DNA of 53,854 nucleotides from contig JALSRK010000044.1 of NCBI GenBank assembly GCA_026984795.1, positions 1 through 53,854 of the forward strand, given 5' to 3'. The translations under genes and the position numbers were made by a program. Source of the stretch: Solibacteraceae bacterium. GTDB taxonomy: Bacteria > Acidobacteriota > Terriglobia > Bryobacterales > Bryobacteraceae. This document shows positions 38,700 to 46,729 of the stretch, one piece after another. The notes below the pieces were generated by a model. That model worked only from the letters and a program-made list of their open reading frames with translations, had not been told where the DNA came from and made no database searches. Every line of letters starts with the position of its first letter. The first letter of the stretch is position 1.

Positions 38700-40685
38700 A
38701 TGCCGGATCTCGGGTTCTACCTCTTGCTCATTGGATTCTTGCTCACGGTTCATGCCTTGGCGGCGGGTCTGCTCGGCGGTTGGCGGCGCCGTCCGGAACT
38801 GGTGGCGTCCGGAAAACGGGCGCTGGTGGCGCTGGCCGGGGTGTTGGCGCTGAGCAGCGCGGCGCTGGTTTCGGCGCTCGTGACCCACGATTTCTCGGTG
38901 GCCTATGTCGCCCGCCACACGGACTCGCATCTGCCGATCTTCTACACGGTCTCCGCCTTCTGGGCCGGCCAGGAAGGCTCGCTGCTGTTCTGGGCCCTGG
39001 TACTGGCCGTGGGGTCGGCGTTCGCGGTGCGCTTCAATCTTCGGGGGCTTGGCCCCGCAACGCCCTATGTAGTGGCCTCTTTGGGCGGTGTCAATCTGTT
39101 CTTCGTCGCGGTTTTGGCTTTCTCGGCCAATCCGTTCGAGCGACTGCCGGCGACGGTCCCTGACGGCGCGGGCCTGAATCCCCTGTTGCGCAACCCGGGG
39201 ATGGTGTTTCATCCGCCGTTGTTGCTGGCGGGCTACGCTACATTCGCGATTCCATTCGCTTTCGCGATGGGCGCCATGGCCTCCCGGCGGCTGGACACGG
39301 CCTGGATCCGAGCCACCCGCCGTTGGACATTGCTGGCCTGGTTCTCGCTCACGGCGGGCATTCTACTCGGGGCCGAGTGGGCCTACAAGGTGCTCGGATG
39401 GGGCGGCTACTGGGCCTGGGATCCGGTAGAGAACGCGTCGCTGCTGCCGTGGCTGACCGGCACGGCCTATCTGCATTCGGTGATGATCCAGGAAAAGAAG
39501 GGGATGCTCAAGATCTGGAACCTGGTCCTGATCACCCTGACTTTCGAACTGGCGGTCTTCGGCACATTCCTGACGCGGAGCGGCATCCTCGGTTCGGTGC
39601 ACAGCTTCAGCGGTTCGTCGCTGGGACCGATGTTCTTCGCCTTTCTGGCAGCGACCGGCGTCTTGAGCTTCGGTCTGCTCTGGCGGCGGCGTGAGCTGCT
39701 CCGTAGCGAGAATCGCCTGGAAGCGGTGCTGTCCCGAGAGTCGAGCTTCCTGTTCAACAACCTCGTTCTCGTCGCTTTGGCGTTTGCCGTCCTCACGGGG
39801 ACGATGTTCCCGCTGATCTCGGAATATGTCACCGGTGAGAAGATCAGCGTCGGACCCCCGTATTACAACAAAGTGGCGGCGCCGTTCGGGCTCGCCCTGC
39901 TGGCTCTGACCGGAATCTGCCCGCTGATCTCCTGGCGGAAGGCGACGTGGCGCAACTTCCGGAACAATTTCCTGTGGCCGCTGGCGGCCACGGTGGCGGG
40001 AACCGGCCTCTTGTACGCTGCGGGCGTCGGCCGGCCGCTGGCGCTGGGATTGCTGGCCGCCTGTCTTTTCGTGCTGATCGTGACCGGCCTCGAGTTCGTC
40101 CGGGGCGCTCGGGCCCGGCGCCGGATGACGGGTGAGGCGGCGCGTACTGCCCTCCGGAAGCTGATCGCCAAGAATCCGCGGCGATACGGAGGGTTCATCG
40201 TCCACGCCGGGACGGCGGTCTTGTTCGTGGGCATCGTCGGCTCTTCGTTCTATCAAACAGCGGTAGACGCCACCTTGGCCCCGGGTGAGTCGCTCCAGGC
40301 GGGCGATTATACGGTCGTGTTCCGTGGACTGGAACCCGCGCGCGACCCATCTCGAGAATCGGTGTATGCGAAGCTGGAACTTCTCCACGAGGGCGCGTTC
40401 CGGGGCACCCTCCGGCCGGCCAGGCACTACTATCCGAATTCTGACCAGCCGGCGACCAGCGTAGCGATCCGCACCTCGCCGGTGGAAGATGTCTACGTGA
40501 TCCTCCAACGCTGGGAGAGGAATGGAGCCGCGCGCCTGCGCGTCATGGTGAATCCCCTGACGTTCTGGATCTGGGCGGGCGGGGGCCTGATGCTCCTGGG
40601 GACGGCCATCGTCCTATGGCCCGAGCCGAAGCATGCCGTGGCCGCCGTGCGCGTTCCCAAGGAGGTGGTGTGCGATGCGGCGTAA
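38700..40685 (+). CDS. ccmF: Cytochrome c-type biogenesis protein CcmF
   Basis: A 661-aa polytopic membrane protein of the haem-lyase complex that attaches haem to apocytochrome c in the periplasm. The tryptophan-rich haem-handling motif WGGYWAWDPVENASLLPWL is at ~230. Other family blocks are FWAGQEGSLLFWALVLA, RNPGMVFHPPLLLAGYATFAIPFAFAMGA, GTFLTRSGILGSVHSF and the YGGFIVHAGTAVLFVGIVGSSFY region. It is preceded by AGGAGACGAGG. Its 3' end overlaps ccmH by 11 bp. The octahaem lipoprotein at 28.7 kb is a probable client. Confidence 0.95.
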   Translation: MPDLGFYLLLIGFLLTVHALAAGLLGGWRRRPELVASGKRALVALAGVLALSSAALVSALVTHDFSVAYVARHTDSHLPIFYTVSAFWAGQEGSLLFWALVLAVGSAFAVRFNLRGLGPATPYVVASLGGVNLFFVAVLAFSANPFERLPATVPDGAGLNPLLRNPGMVFHPPLLLAGYATFAIPFAFAMGAMASRRLDTAWIRATRRWTLLAWFSLTAGILLGAEWAYKVLGWGGYWAWDPVENASLLPWLTGTAYLHSVMIQEKKGMLKIWNLVLITLTFELAVFGTFLTRSGILGSVHSFSGSSLGPMFFAFLAATGVLSFGLLWRRRELLRSENRLEAVLSRESSFLFNNLVLVALAFAVLTGTMFPLISEYVTGEKISVGPPYYNKVAAPFGLALLALTGICPLISWRKATWRNFRNNFLWPLAATVAGTGLLYAAGVGRPLALGLLAACLFVLIVTGLEFVRGARARRRMTGEAARTALRKLIAKNPRRYGGFIVHAGTAVLFVGIVGSSFYQTAVDATLAPGESLQAGDYTVVFRGLEPARDPSRESVYAKLELLHEGAFRGTLRPARHYYPNSDQPATSVAIRTSPVEDVYVILQRWERNGAARLRVMVNPLTFWIWAGGGLMLLGTAIVLWPEPKHAVAAVRVPKEVVCDAA

Positions 40686-41142
40686 AGTCGCGCTCGTTTT
40701 CTCATGCCTGCTGGCCGCCGTTTCCATGCCCGCGGCCGGGCCGCCGGCGACGGTGGAGCAGGTGGCCTCCAACCTGATTTGCCCCTGCGGCTGCGACAAC
40801 ATGATCGTCAGTGCCTGCGTTTGTGGAACCGCGGCGCAACTCCGGGCCGAGATCGGCGACAAATTGGCGGCGGGAATGACTGCGGAACAGATCTGGGACG
40901 ACTTCCTCCGCCGCTACGGGCAAGAGATTCTGGCGACGCCACCCATGAAAGGGTTTCACCTCACGGTCTGGGTTCTTCCCTTCCTCGCCGCGCTCACGGC
41001 CGGCTGGCTGCTGACGCGAATTCTACGCCGATGGGCGGCCCGGCCGAAAGCGGACGATCTTTCGCACCCACCAACGACGATCCCCGAGGATGACGAGTTG
41101 TTGCGCGAGATGCAGGAAGAGCTGCGCCGATTCCAGCAGTAA
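40675..41142 (+). CDS. ccmH: CcmH-like cytochrome c biogenesis protein
   Basis: A 155-aa exported, membrane-anchored protein: signal peptide (VALVFSCLLAAVSMPAAG), CcmH domain, one membrane helix (FHLTVWVLPFLAALTAGWLL) and a charged tail. In most CcmH proteins the redox motif is LRCPVCQ; here it is LICPCGCDNM, followed by CVCG, giving five cysteines. AEQIWDDFLRRYGQEILATPP matches the family's C-terminal helix region. It reduces apocytochrome cysteines for haem ligation. ATG 40675 lies inside the ccmF end. Confidence 0.88.
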   Translation: MRRKVALVFSCLLAAVSMPAAGPPATVEQVASNLICPCGCDNMIVSACVCGTAAQLRAEIGDKLAAGMTAEQIWDDFLRRYGQEILATPPMKGFHLTVWVLPFLAALTAGWLLTRILRRWAARPKADDLSHPPTTIPEDDELLREMQEELRRFQQ

Positions 41143-41158
41143 GAGAGGCAGCGAAATC

Positions 41159-41494
41159 ATGTGGTTTGAAGCAATTGCACTTGGGATTTTGGGCGCCCTG
41201 GCCTTTTATGTGGGCAAACCGCTGTTCGCAGAACCGGGCGGGAACGCCGAGCCGGAAGACCGGTCCGGAGATCTGGAGGACCGCAAGTTCCAGATATACC
41301 AGGCTCTGAGCGACCTCGAGTACGATTTGCACCTGCAGAAGATCGGCCTCGCCGACTACCAGCGGCTCAAGACTTCCCTCACCCGGGAGGCCCTGGAAAT
41401 CCTCGCCGGTTCGGGCCAGCAAACGGCGCCGGTGAAACCGGAGGCGGCGAGGAACCCACCCTGTGAAACGTGCGGGCGGGCAGCCGGCGGTTGA
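41159..41494 (+). CDS. CcmI-like short membrane protein with C-terminal CxxC
   Basis: A 111-aa protein: an N-terminal membrane helix (AIALGILGALAFYVG), then a helical segment LEDRKFQIYQALSDLEYDLHLQKIGLADYQRLK that resembles the cytoplasmic coil of CcmI/CycH. A Pro-rich tail ends PCETCGR. It lacks the TPR half of full CcmI. It follows ccmH by 16 bp and likely helps present apocytochrome. Confidence 0.7.
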   Translation: MWFEAIALGILGALAFYVGKPLFAEPGGNAEPEDRSGDLEDRKFQIYQALSDLEYDLHLQKIGLADYQRLKTSLTREALEILAGSGQQTAPVKPEAARNPPCETCGRAAGG

Positions 41495-41582
41495 AAGTCG
41501 GCAGGAGTCTCCCGAGGCTGTTTCACCCGCCGGCGGCTCCCGTTTGACGCCGGAGTCGCCGGGGCTCCAATAGGAGGCTGCA

Positions 41583-42569
41583 ATGACGTCATCTCACCTG
41601 CTGATTCGACTGATTGTCATCTCGGCGCTCGGCGCCGCGGGGCTGCCGGCAACCACGGTTGCGGTACGAGTTCTGAACCAGACGCCAGGCTCTTCAGACC
41701 CGGCGGGACTCGCTGTGTCGCTCACGGTCTCGCGAGGTGAAGAGGGCCGCTCCTACGGCCCGGTCCCAACAGACCGCGATGGCACGGCCCACTTCGACAT
41801 TCCGGGCATCGCGGAGGAATCCCAGGCGTCCGCGTCCACGGCCTACCAGGGCGTCAAATATGAATCCGATCCGGTGATGCTTGCTCCGGGAGCGGACTCT
41901 GTGGAGATCCCGCTGGCGGTGTACGAAGCGACCTCTTCCAGCGAGAAGGTGGTCGTGAGTTTCCACCACAGCGTCTTGCGTCCAATGAAGGGCGCCGTGC
42001 GAGTCACCGAAATGCTGATGCTGGACAACCGGGGAGACCGCACCTATGTGGGTCGCCGTGAGCTGCAGCCGGGGCTCCGGGCGGTGTTCGAGTATGCGCT
42101 CCCCCCGGGCTACCGCCAGTTGGAACTCGGCCGGGGCCTGATGGCCTGCTGTGTGATGCAACTGGACGGCAAGCTGATCGACACGATGGAACTCAAGCCC
42201 GGCCGCCGCACCATACAGTTCCGCTATGTCATTCCGGCCACGGAAGGGAAGCTCCCGTTCCAGCCCGACATCACCTTCGCCACCGAGCGCTACAACGTGC
42301 TCGTGGACCCGGCGCTGAAGGTGGAGAGCGCCACGGGACTCCGCAACTCGGATCCGTCCGAGTACATGGACGTGGCGTTGATCAGTTATGAAGCAGGCGA
42401 TCTGGCGCCGGGAACGAAGCTCAGGGTGAACGTGGCGGGCATCCCCTTTGACCGTGGGCCGCAACTGCGGTGGCTCACGGCGGCCGCGGCGCTCTTGCTG
42501 AGCATTCTGCTTCTCGTGTTCGCCATGCGGTCCCGGCGGTCAGCGCCCGCCCCTGGAATCGGAGGGTGA
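41583..42569 (+). CDS. Exported beta-rich protein with C-terminal membrane helix
   Basis: A 328-aa protein. A signal peptide (LLIRLIVISALGAAGLPA) is followed by two or three beta-sandwich regions (AGLAVSLTVSRGEEGRSYGPVPTDRDG; VVVSFHHSVLRPMKGAVRVTEMLMLDN). A membrane helix (LRWLTAAAALLLSILLLVFAM) and a short cytoplasmic tail end the protein. ATG 41583 has AGGAGG 7-8 nt upstream. It is 88 bp after the CcmI-like gene and probably in the same transcript. Function unknown; accompanying ccm genes suggests an envelope assembly role. Confidence 0.78.
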   Translation: MTSSHLLIRLIVISALGAAGLPATTVAVRVLNQTPGSSDPAGLAVSLTVSRGEEGRSYGPVPTDRDGTAHFDIPGIAEESQASASTAYQGVKYESDPVMLAPGADSVEIPLAVYEATSSSEKVVVSFHHSVLRPMKGAVRVTEMLMLDNRGDRTYVGRRELQPGLRAVFEYALPPGYRQLELGRGLMACCVMQLDGKLIDTMELKPGRRTIQFRYVIPATEGKLPFQPDITFATERYNVLVDPALKVESATGLRNSDPSEYMDVALISYEAGDLAPGTKLRVNVAGIPFDRGPQLRWLTAAAALLLSILLLVFAMRSRRSAPAPGIGG

Positions 42570-42629
42570 TGGCGCCTTCGTCCGGAAATCGAGAAGTCAG
42601 GCAATAGCCGGCCGGGGGCGCGCCGCTGT

Positions 42630-43217
42630 TCACGCCGCGTCGGCGTAACCGTGGCGCCGGAGCGCTCGACGGAGCATCTGGCGGGCGCGGTGGATGCGGG
42701 TCTTGACGGTGGTGATGGGCACTCCCATCTCGTCGGCGATTTCCCGGTAGCTGAGTTCGTCGAGCGCATAGCGGCAGAAGGGGATGCGGTATTTCGGATC
42801 GACCCCCTGGACGGCCTGACGAACGAGCGACCGCAGTTCCTGGGCCCGGCAGACCTCTTCCGGAGAAGGGTCAGCGGTGCACTGGCGGTCAAGAAGCTCC
42901 AGCAGCGGGTCTTCGCCCTCGATCCTGTGGCCTTCCGGCCGGACCTTACGCTTCCGAACCCAACCTATGGCGTGATTCACGGTAATTCGGGTCAGCCAGG
43001 TGGAGAAAGGCGCCTCTTCGCGGTAGTCCCGAAGATGCTGGATCGCTTTCCACAGCGACTCTTGAACGACATCCTCGGCGTCGTCGCGGTTGCCGACGAC
43101 GCCGGCGGCAATGGAAACCAGCCGGCCGGCCAGCGGGGATGTTAGTCGGGCGAAAGCATCAGCATCTCCCGCTTTGGCTTCACTGACGAGCTTAGCGATA
43201 GTCGTTGCGGCAGCCAT
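42630..43217 (-). CDS. ECF-type RNA polymerase sigma factor
   Basis: A 195-aa sigma-70 family protein from ATG 43217. Region 2 is GDADAFARLTSPLAGRLVSIAAGVVGNRDDAEDVVQESLWKAI with the STWLTRITVNHAIGWVRKRK segment. A linker follows, then region 4 (LDELSYREIADEMGVPITTVKTRIHRARQMLR). No anti-sigma gene is adjacent. A good sigma-54-like element lies 46 nt upstream, which would place this sigma factor under the NtrC-type activator, a cascade. Confidence 0.92.
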   Translation of the reverse strand: MAAATTIAKLVSEAKAGDADAFARLTSPLAGRLVSIAAGVVGNRDDAEDVVQESLWKAIQHLRDYREEAPFSTWLTRITVNHAIGWVRKRKVRPEGHRIEGEDPLLELLDRQCTADPSPEEVCRAQELRSLVRQAVQGVDPKYRIPFCRYALDELSYREIADEMGVPITTVKTRIHRARQMLRRALRRHGYADAA

Positions 43218-43262
43218 GCCCTTTCCGCCGGCTTTCCAGCCGGCGCCTCCGCGAACTCTCAA

Positions 43263-43278
43263 TGCACTTCAGATGCCA
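43263..43278 (-). promoter_or_regulatory. Candidate sigma-54 promoter for the ECF sigma gene
   Basis: Minus strand TGGCATCTGAAGTGCA, 9 of 11 positions, ~46 nt before ATG 43217. It is divergent from the element at 43321-43336. Confidence 0.55.
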
Positions 43279-43320
43279 GCTGATCGGCGGCTCCGGCGGC
43301 TGCGACGCGTCGGCCGCGAC

Positions 43321-43336
43321 TGGCCGTGAAATTGCG
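43321..43336 (+). promoter_or_regulatory. Candidate sigma-54 promoter for the gene at 43377
   Basis: TGGCCGTGAAATTGCG, 8 of 11 positions including TGGC and TTGC at exact spacing, ~40 nt before the ATG. Confidence 0.5.
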
Positions 43337-43376
43337 GCCGGTCAATTGAGAACACGCAACAGAGGAAGGTCAGACG

Positions 43377-43928
43377 ATGAAACGCAATATTGGCTCCCTG
43401 ATCCTGTCAGCCGGGCTGGCTCTTGGCTTAACGCTCGGCCGAACGGCCTTCCCTGCGGAGAAACCGGTGTCGGAACGAAAGTCAGCGCCGGGGGATTCCA
43501 GTTTCCACCGGGCCCTACGTGACGAGGGTTACGTGGACGCAAGCCTCAGCCTGGTTTCGCGTTTCTTCGAGCCCCGCCGGCCAAGGAACCGGATCGAAAC
43601 GCCAGTGAGCAGCGCCACACCACTCGAAGGCTGGCGGGTGATCACCGGAAACGTCGGACTGCCGCCTCGTTCCATCGCGGATGAAGCAAGCGGCCCATTG
43701 AAACGATGGGGCACTGTGGAGGAAATCTTCCAAACAGCCCGCCACGCTGCCTTGAATCGGGCATTGCGCCACCGGATCCCGGAGAAGACAGATGGGCATT
43801 CACGGTCTACCGGCCGGCGCCGCTTCCTGCGATGGCTTCGTTTCCGGACCCCTCCCCCGGAGCCTCCGGCGCCGCCGGACACTACCTTTACAGAAACAAA
43901 CGCCCGCGCGCTACACAGCCGGAAATGA
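43377..43928 (+). CDS. Secreted protein of unknown function
   Basis: A 183-aa protein with signal peptide (NIGSLILSAGLALGLTLGRTAFPA), similar in style to that of the gene at 38024. The mature region has FHRALRDEGYVDASLSLVSRFFEP, a central VEEIFQTARHAALNRALRHRIP helix and an Arg/Pro-rich C-terminus. No family recognised and no cysteines. GAGGAAGG precedes the ATG by about 6 nt. It is divergent from the ECF sigma gene. Confidence 0.7.
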   Translation: MKRNIGSLILSAGLALGLTLGRTAFPAEKPVSERKSAPGDSSFHRALRDEGYVDASLSLVSRFFEPRRPRNRIETPVSSATPLEGWRVITGNVGLPPRSIADEASGPLKRWGTVEEIFQTARHAALNRALRHRIPEKTDGHSRSTGRRRFLRWLRFRTPPPEPPAPPDTTFTETNARALHSRK

Positions 43929-44020
43929 CACGTATCCCGGCAAGTCACGGCACGCCGATCGGGTGGGGAAGCCGTTCAGCCGCTACCGGATATATCCGGA
44001 GAGTGGTCCGGAGTGACATT

Positions 44021-44036
44021 TGGCAGAGCGATTGCA
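44021..44036 (+). promoter_or_regulatory. Strong candidate sigma-54 promoter for the PCYCYC gene
   Basis: TGGCAGAGCGATTGCA matches TGGCAC-N5-TTGCA at 10 of 11 positions, ~50 nt before the GTG at 44086. It is the best match in the window. Confidence 0.7.
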
Positions 44037-44085
44037 AATGTTCGAGGAGATAACGCTGTTCTGCCACTAAAAAGGATCGAGCCCG

Positions 44086-44601
44086 GTGGGAAAAAGGAAG
44101 AGACAACGCCGCCCTGCTGCCGTGAAACATCCGAGCAAGCTACCACTGTTGTTGGCCGGCATAGCCGGTGCAGTCCTGGTCTACTCCTTCGTCGCCCCGA
44201 CCTCCGGACCGGACGCCGCGCGGGACAGGGCCGCACGCAAGCCGGCGAATCCAACGGTCCGCAGTGTTCCTCCGTATCATCCGAGCGCCGAGGCCGCCAG
44301 ACCGTTTCCTGAGACGCTGCCGCCGGCGCGCTTCACGAACCCCTTCGTGAGACGCGCCTATGAGGTTGCCAAGCGGATCCCCGAGGTTTTGGTCCAGCAG
44401 CCTTGCTATTGCTACTGCGATCGGTACGGTCACGGGAGTCTACTCGACTGCTACCGGAGCGATCATGGCGCTGGTTGACTGCTTTGCATCAAGGAGGTCC
44501 TCCTTGCCCATAAGTTGCATTCGCAAGGGAAGAAGCCGGCTGAGATCCGGGCAGCCATCATTCGCGGCGATTGGCGCCAGGTGGAGTTGAGAGAACAGTA
44601 G
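44086..44601 (+). CDS. PCYCGC-motif protein with in-frame TGA; candidate selenoprotein
   Basis: From GTG 44086 (AAGGA ~10 nt upstream): a basic N-terminus, one membrane helix (LPLLLAGIAGAVLVYSFVAP), a Pro-rich linker, and the family core PCYCYCDRYGHGSLLDCYRSD at 106-126. The frame then reads HGAG, TGA (44476-44478), LLCIKEVLLAHKLHSQGKKP, AEIRAAIIRGDWRQVELREQ, and TAG (44599-44601). In relatives the position of the TGA is the first Cys of CxxC (CxxC-x-EALxAYxL), and the post-TGA sequence keeps the family pattern. Read through, the product is 171 aa with residue 131 as selenocysteine in a U-L-L-C pair. CAAGGAG (44490-44496) pairs with CTCCTTG (44500-44506) around a GTC loop 18 nt after the TGA, within the range for bacterial SECIS hairpins. 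The alternative is a TGC-to-TGA nonsense mutation leaving a 130-aa product. The protein would face the periplasm. Confidence 0.65.
44490..44506 (+). promoter_or_regulatory. Putative SECIS-like hairpin after the in-frame TGA
   Basis: A 7-bp perfect stem with a GTC loop whose first base is G, beginning 11 nt after the TGA, with the loop 18 nt after it. Bacterial SECIS elements are loosely conserved in sequence, so this is supportive only. AAGGAGGT also resembles a Shine-Dalgarno sequence. Confidence 0.45.
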
Positions 44602-44642
44602 CGTCCGGCTGCCGCCAGGCCATGACGGCTTGCCGGTGAGCC

Positions 44643-44684
44643 GCCGGCACGGGTGTTGCCCCCGCCATCCGTGCCGGTCTTTTG
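44643..44684 (+). terminator. Intrinsic terminator after the PCYCYC gene
   Basis: GCCGGCACGG (44643-44652) pairs with CCGTGCCGGT (44669-44678), a 10-bp stem ending in a G-T pair, followed by CTTTTGG. It lies 41 nt after the TAG at 44601 and 164 nt after the TGA, so the transcript includes the downstream frame. Confidence 0.6.
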
Positions 44685-44704
44685 GTTGTCGCCGGAGTCG
44701 GTGC

Positions 44705-44720
44705 CGGTCCATGGGTTGCA
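44705..44720 (+). promoter_or_regulatory. Weak sigma-54-like element before the FAD oxidoreductase
   Basis: CGGTCCATGGGTTGCA, 8 of 11 positions with a perfect TTGCA half, 92 nt before the ATG at 44813. A CATAAT hexamer at 44753-44758 is an alternative -10. Confidence 0.3.
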
Positions 44721-44812
44721 CGCGGGTGCGGTCCCTCCAATCTCAACGCGTGGCATAATCTCTAGTCAGGCCGAAGACCCGCGAGAGCGGCCAGTCTGAC
44801 AGGAGAACGGCC

Positions 44813-46494
44813 ATGCGGCTTCCTATCTCATTGTCTTTGCTGTTCGCAAGTTTCTTGTTTCCGGTTCACGCCGCCGACAAGTACGATCTCGTCGTCTACG
44901 GCGGCACCGCCGGCGGCGTGATGACCGCCGTCGCCGGGGCGCGGGAAGGGCTGAGTGTGGTGCTGCTGGAGCCGCGCGACCACGTCGGCGGCATGGTCAC
45001 GGGCGGGCTGAGCTGGTCCGACATCGGCAAGGAAGAGGTGATCGGGGGCCTGGCGCTGGAGTTCGCCTGGCGGGTCGGCAACAAGTACAAGATGCGGCAC
45101 TACATGCCGCGCGGCCCCCGCGTCTGGGCCTTTGAGCCGAAGGTCGCCGAAGCCGTGATGCGCGAGATGCTCCACGAGGCCGGGGTGAAGGTGCTTTTCC
45201 GCCACCGGCTGAAGGAGAACGGCGGGGTGATCAAGGACGGCGCCCGTGTCGTGCGGATCGTCATGGAGAACGGCGCCGCCTTCGAGGGCAAGATCTTCGC
45301 CGATTGCACTTATGAAGGGGATCTGATGGCCCAGGCCGGCATCTCCTATACCTGGGGCCGGGAAGGCGTGGATGAGTATGGCGAGTCCCTGGCGGGCGTG
45401 CGCGAGCGCACCCCGTACCACCAGTTCATCGTCAACATCCGGCCGTACGACGAGAACGGCCGTCTGCTGCCGCTCGTCAGCGATCAGCCCAAGGGCAAGC
45501 CCGGCTCGGCCGATCGCAAGGTGCAAGCCTATAACTTCCGGGTGATCATCTCCGACGACCCCGACAACCAGGTTCCCTTCCCCAAGCCGCCGGACTACGA
45601 TCCCTGGCGCTATGAGCTGCTCGCACGGGTGATCGAAGCGCGCACGAAGAAGCTGGGGCGCCCGCCGGTAATGAATGAAGTGATGATCGTATCCCGCATC
45701 CCGAACCACAAGGGGATGTCAACAACAACGGTTCGGTCTCCACGGATCACATCGGGGCCAGTTGGGACTACCCGAACGCCTCCTACGCCCGGCGGGAAGA
45801 GATCTGGCGGGACCACGTGCGTTACGTTCAGGGCTTCTTCTACTTCCTCGCCAACGATCCGCGCGTGCCCAAGCCCTTGCAGGACGAGATCAACCAGTGG
45901 GGGCTGGCCAAGGACGAGTTCCCCGACACGAACCACTGGCCCCACCAGCTCTACATCCGCGAGGCGCGGCGGATGATCGGCGAATACGTGGTAACGCAGA
46001 AAGACTTGCAGACGGAGCGCACCAAGCCCGACCCCATCGGCATGGGCTCCTATAACTCCGACTCGCACAACGTCCAACGGATCGTCAACGCGCAGGGGTT
46101 TGTCGAGAACGAAGGCGACATGCAGGTACCGGTCCAGCCGTACCAGATACCCTACCGGGTGATGCTGCCGAAGCGGACCGAGGCGGCGAACGTGCTGGTG
46201 CCGGTGGCCTTCTCGGCGAGCCACGTGGCCTACTCTTCGCTGCGGATGGAGCCGCAGTACATGATCATCGGCCATGCGGCGGGCGTGGCGGCCAAGATGG
46301 CCATTGAGGCCGGCGTCATCCCACACGAGATCGACACCCGGGCCTTGACGCGGAGGCTCGTCGAGCAAGGCGCCGTCATGGAGTACGTCCCTTCGCCGCA
46401 GGTGAGGGCGATCCAACTGTTCCGCAAGCTGTTCTGCGGACCAGGCGGGCCGCGCCGGGGCTGGAGCGGCGGCCAGCGGGAGAAATGCCCGTGA
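44813..46494 (+). pseudogene. FAD-dependent oxidoreductase, frameshifted
   Basis: The first 300 codons encode a secreted flavoprotein: signal peptide ending FPVHAAD, then YDLVVYGGTAGGVMTAVAGAREG (FAD motif) and HVGGMVTGGLSWSDIG, the pattern of PF12831 FAD oxidoreductases. After IPNHKG the frame fails. One G is missing from the G-run at 45712-45715; adding it restores DVNNNGSVSTDHIGASWDYP and a continuous C-terminal half (GSYNSDSHNVQRIV, HAAGVAAKMAIEAGVIP). The restored protein is about 560 aa. The lesion is a single-base homopolymer deletion, so a sequencing error is as likely as a real mutation. Family members act on secreted or plant-derived substrates; the specific one is unknown. Confidence 0.85.
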
Positions 46495-46729
46495 CCGCAC
46501 CTCTGGAGCACCGGCGCCGACGGCACGGGCCGAACCGCCGCGAAAGGGCGCGGGGAGAGCAAGGGCGCAGGGCGAAAACCGTTCGGCATTCTGGACACAG
46601 TCCCGCCTCATGGTCGCCGGGCCGTTGACGGGACGGCGCTTCGGCGGAAGACTTGAAAGTTCGGCGTGTCTCGAGGGCGAGCGCCCGGTTCGCCCGCGAG
46701 ACGGACTTCACCGCAGACGGAATCCAGCG

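Noticed and set aside
44493-44515. AAGGAGG after the TGA as a ribosome site for a separate downstream gene
   Set aside because: The only in-frame start at suitable reading phase (TTG 44515) is 17 nt away, too far, and the downstream segment is a family C-terminus rather than an independent protein.
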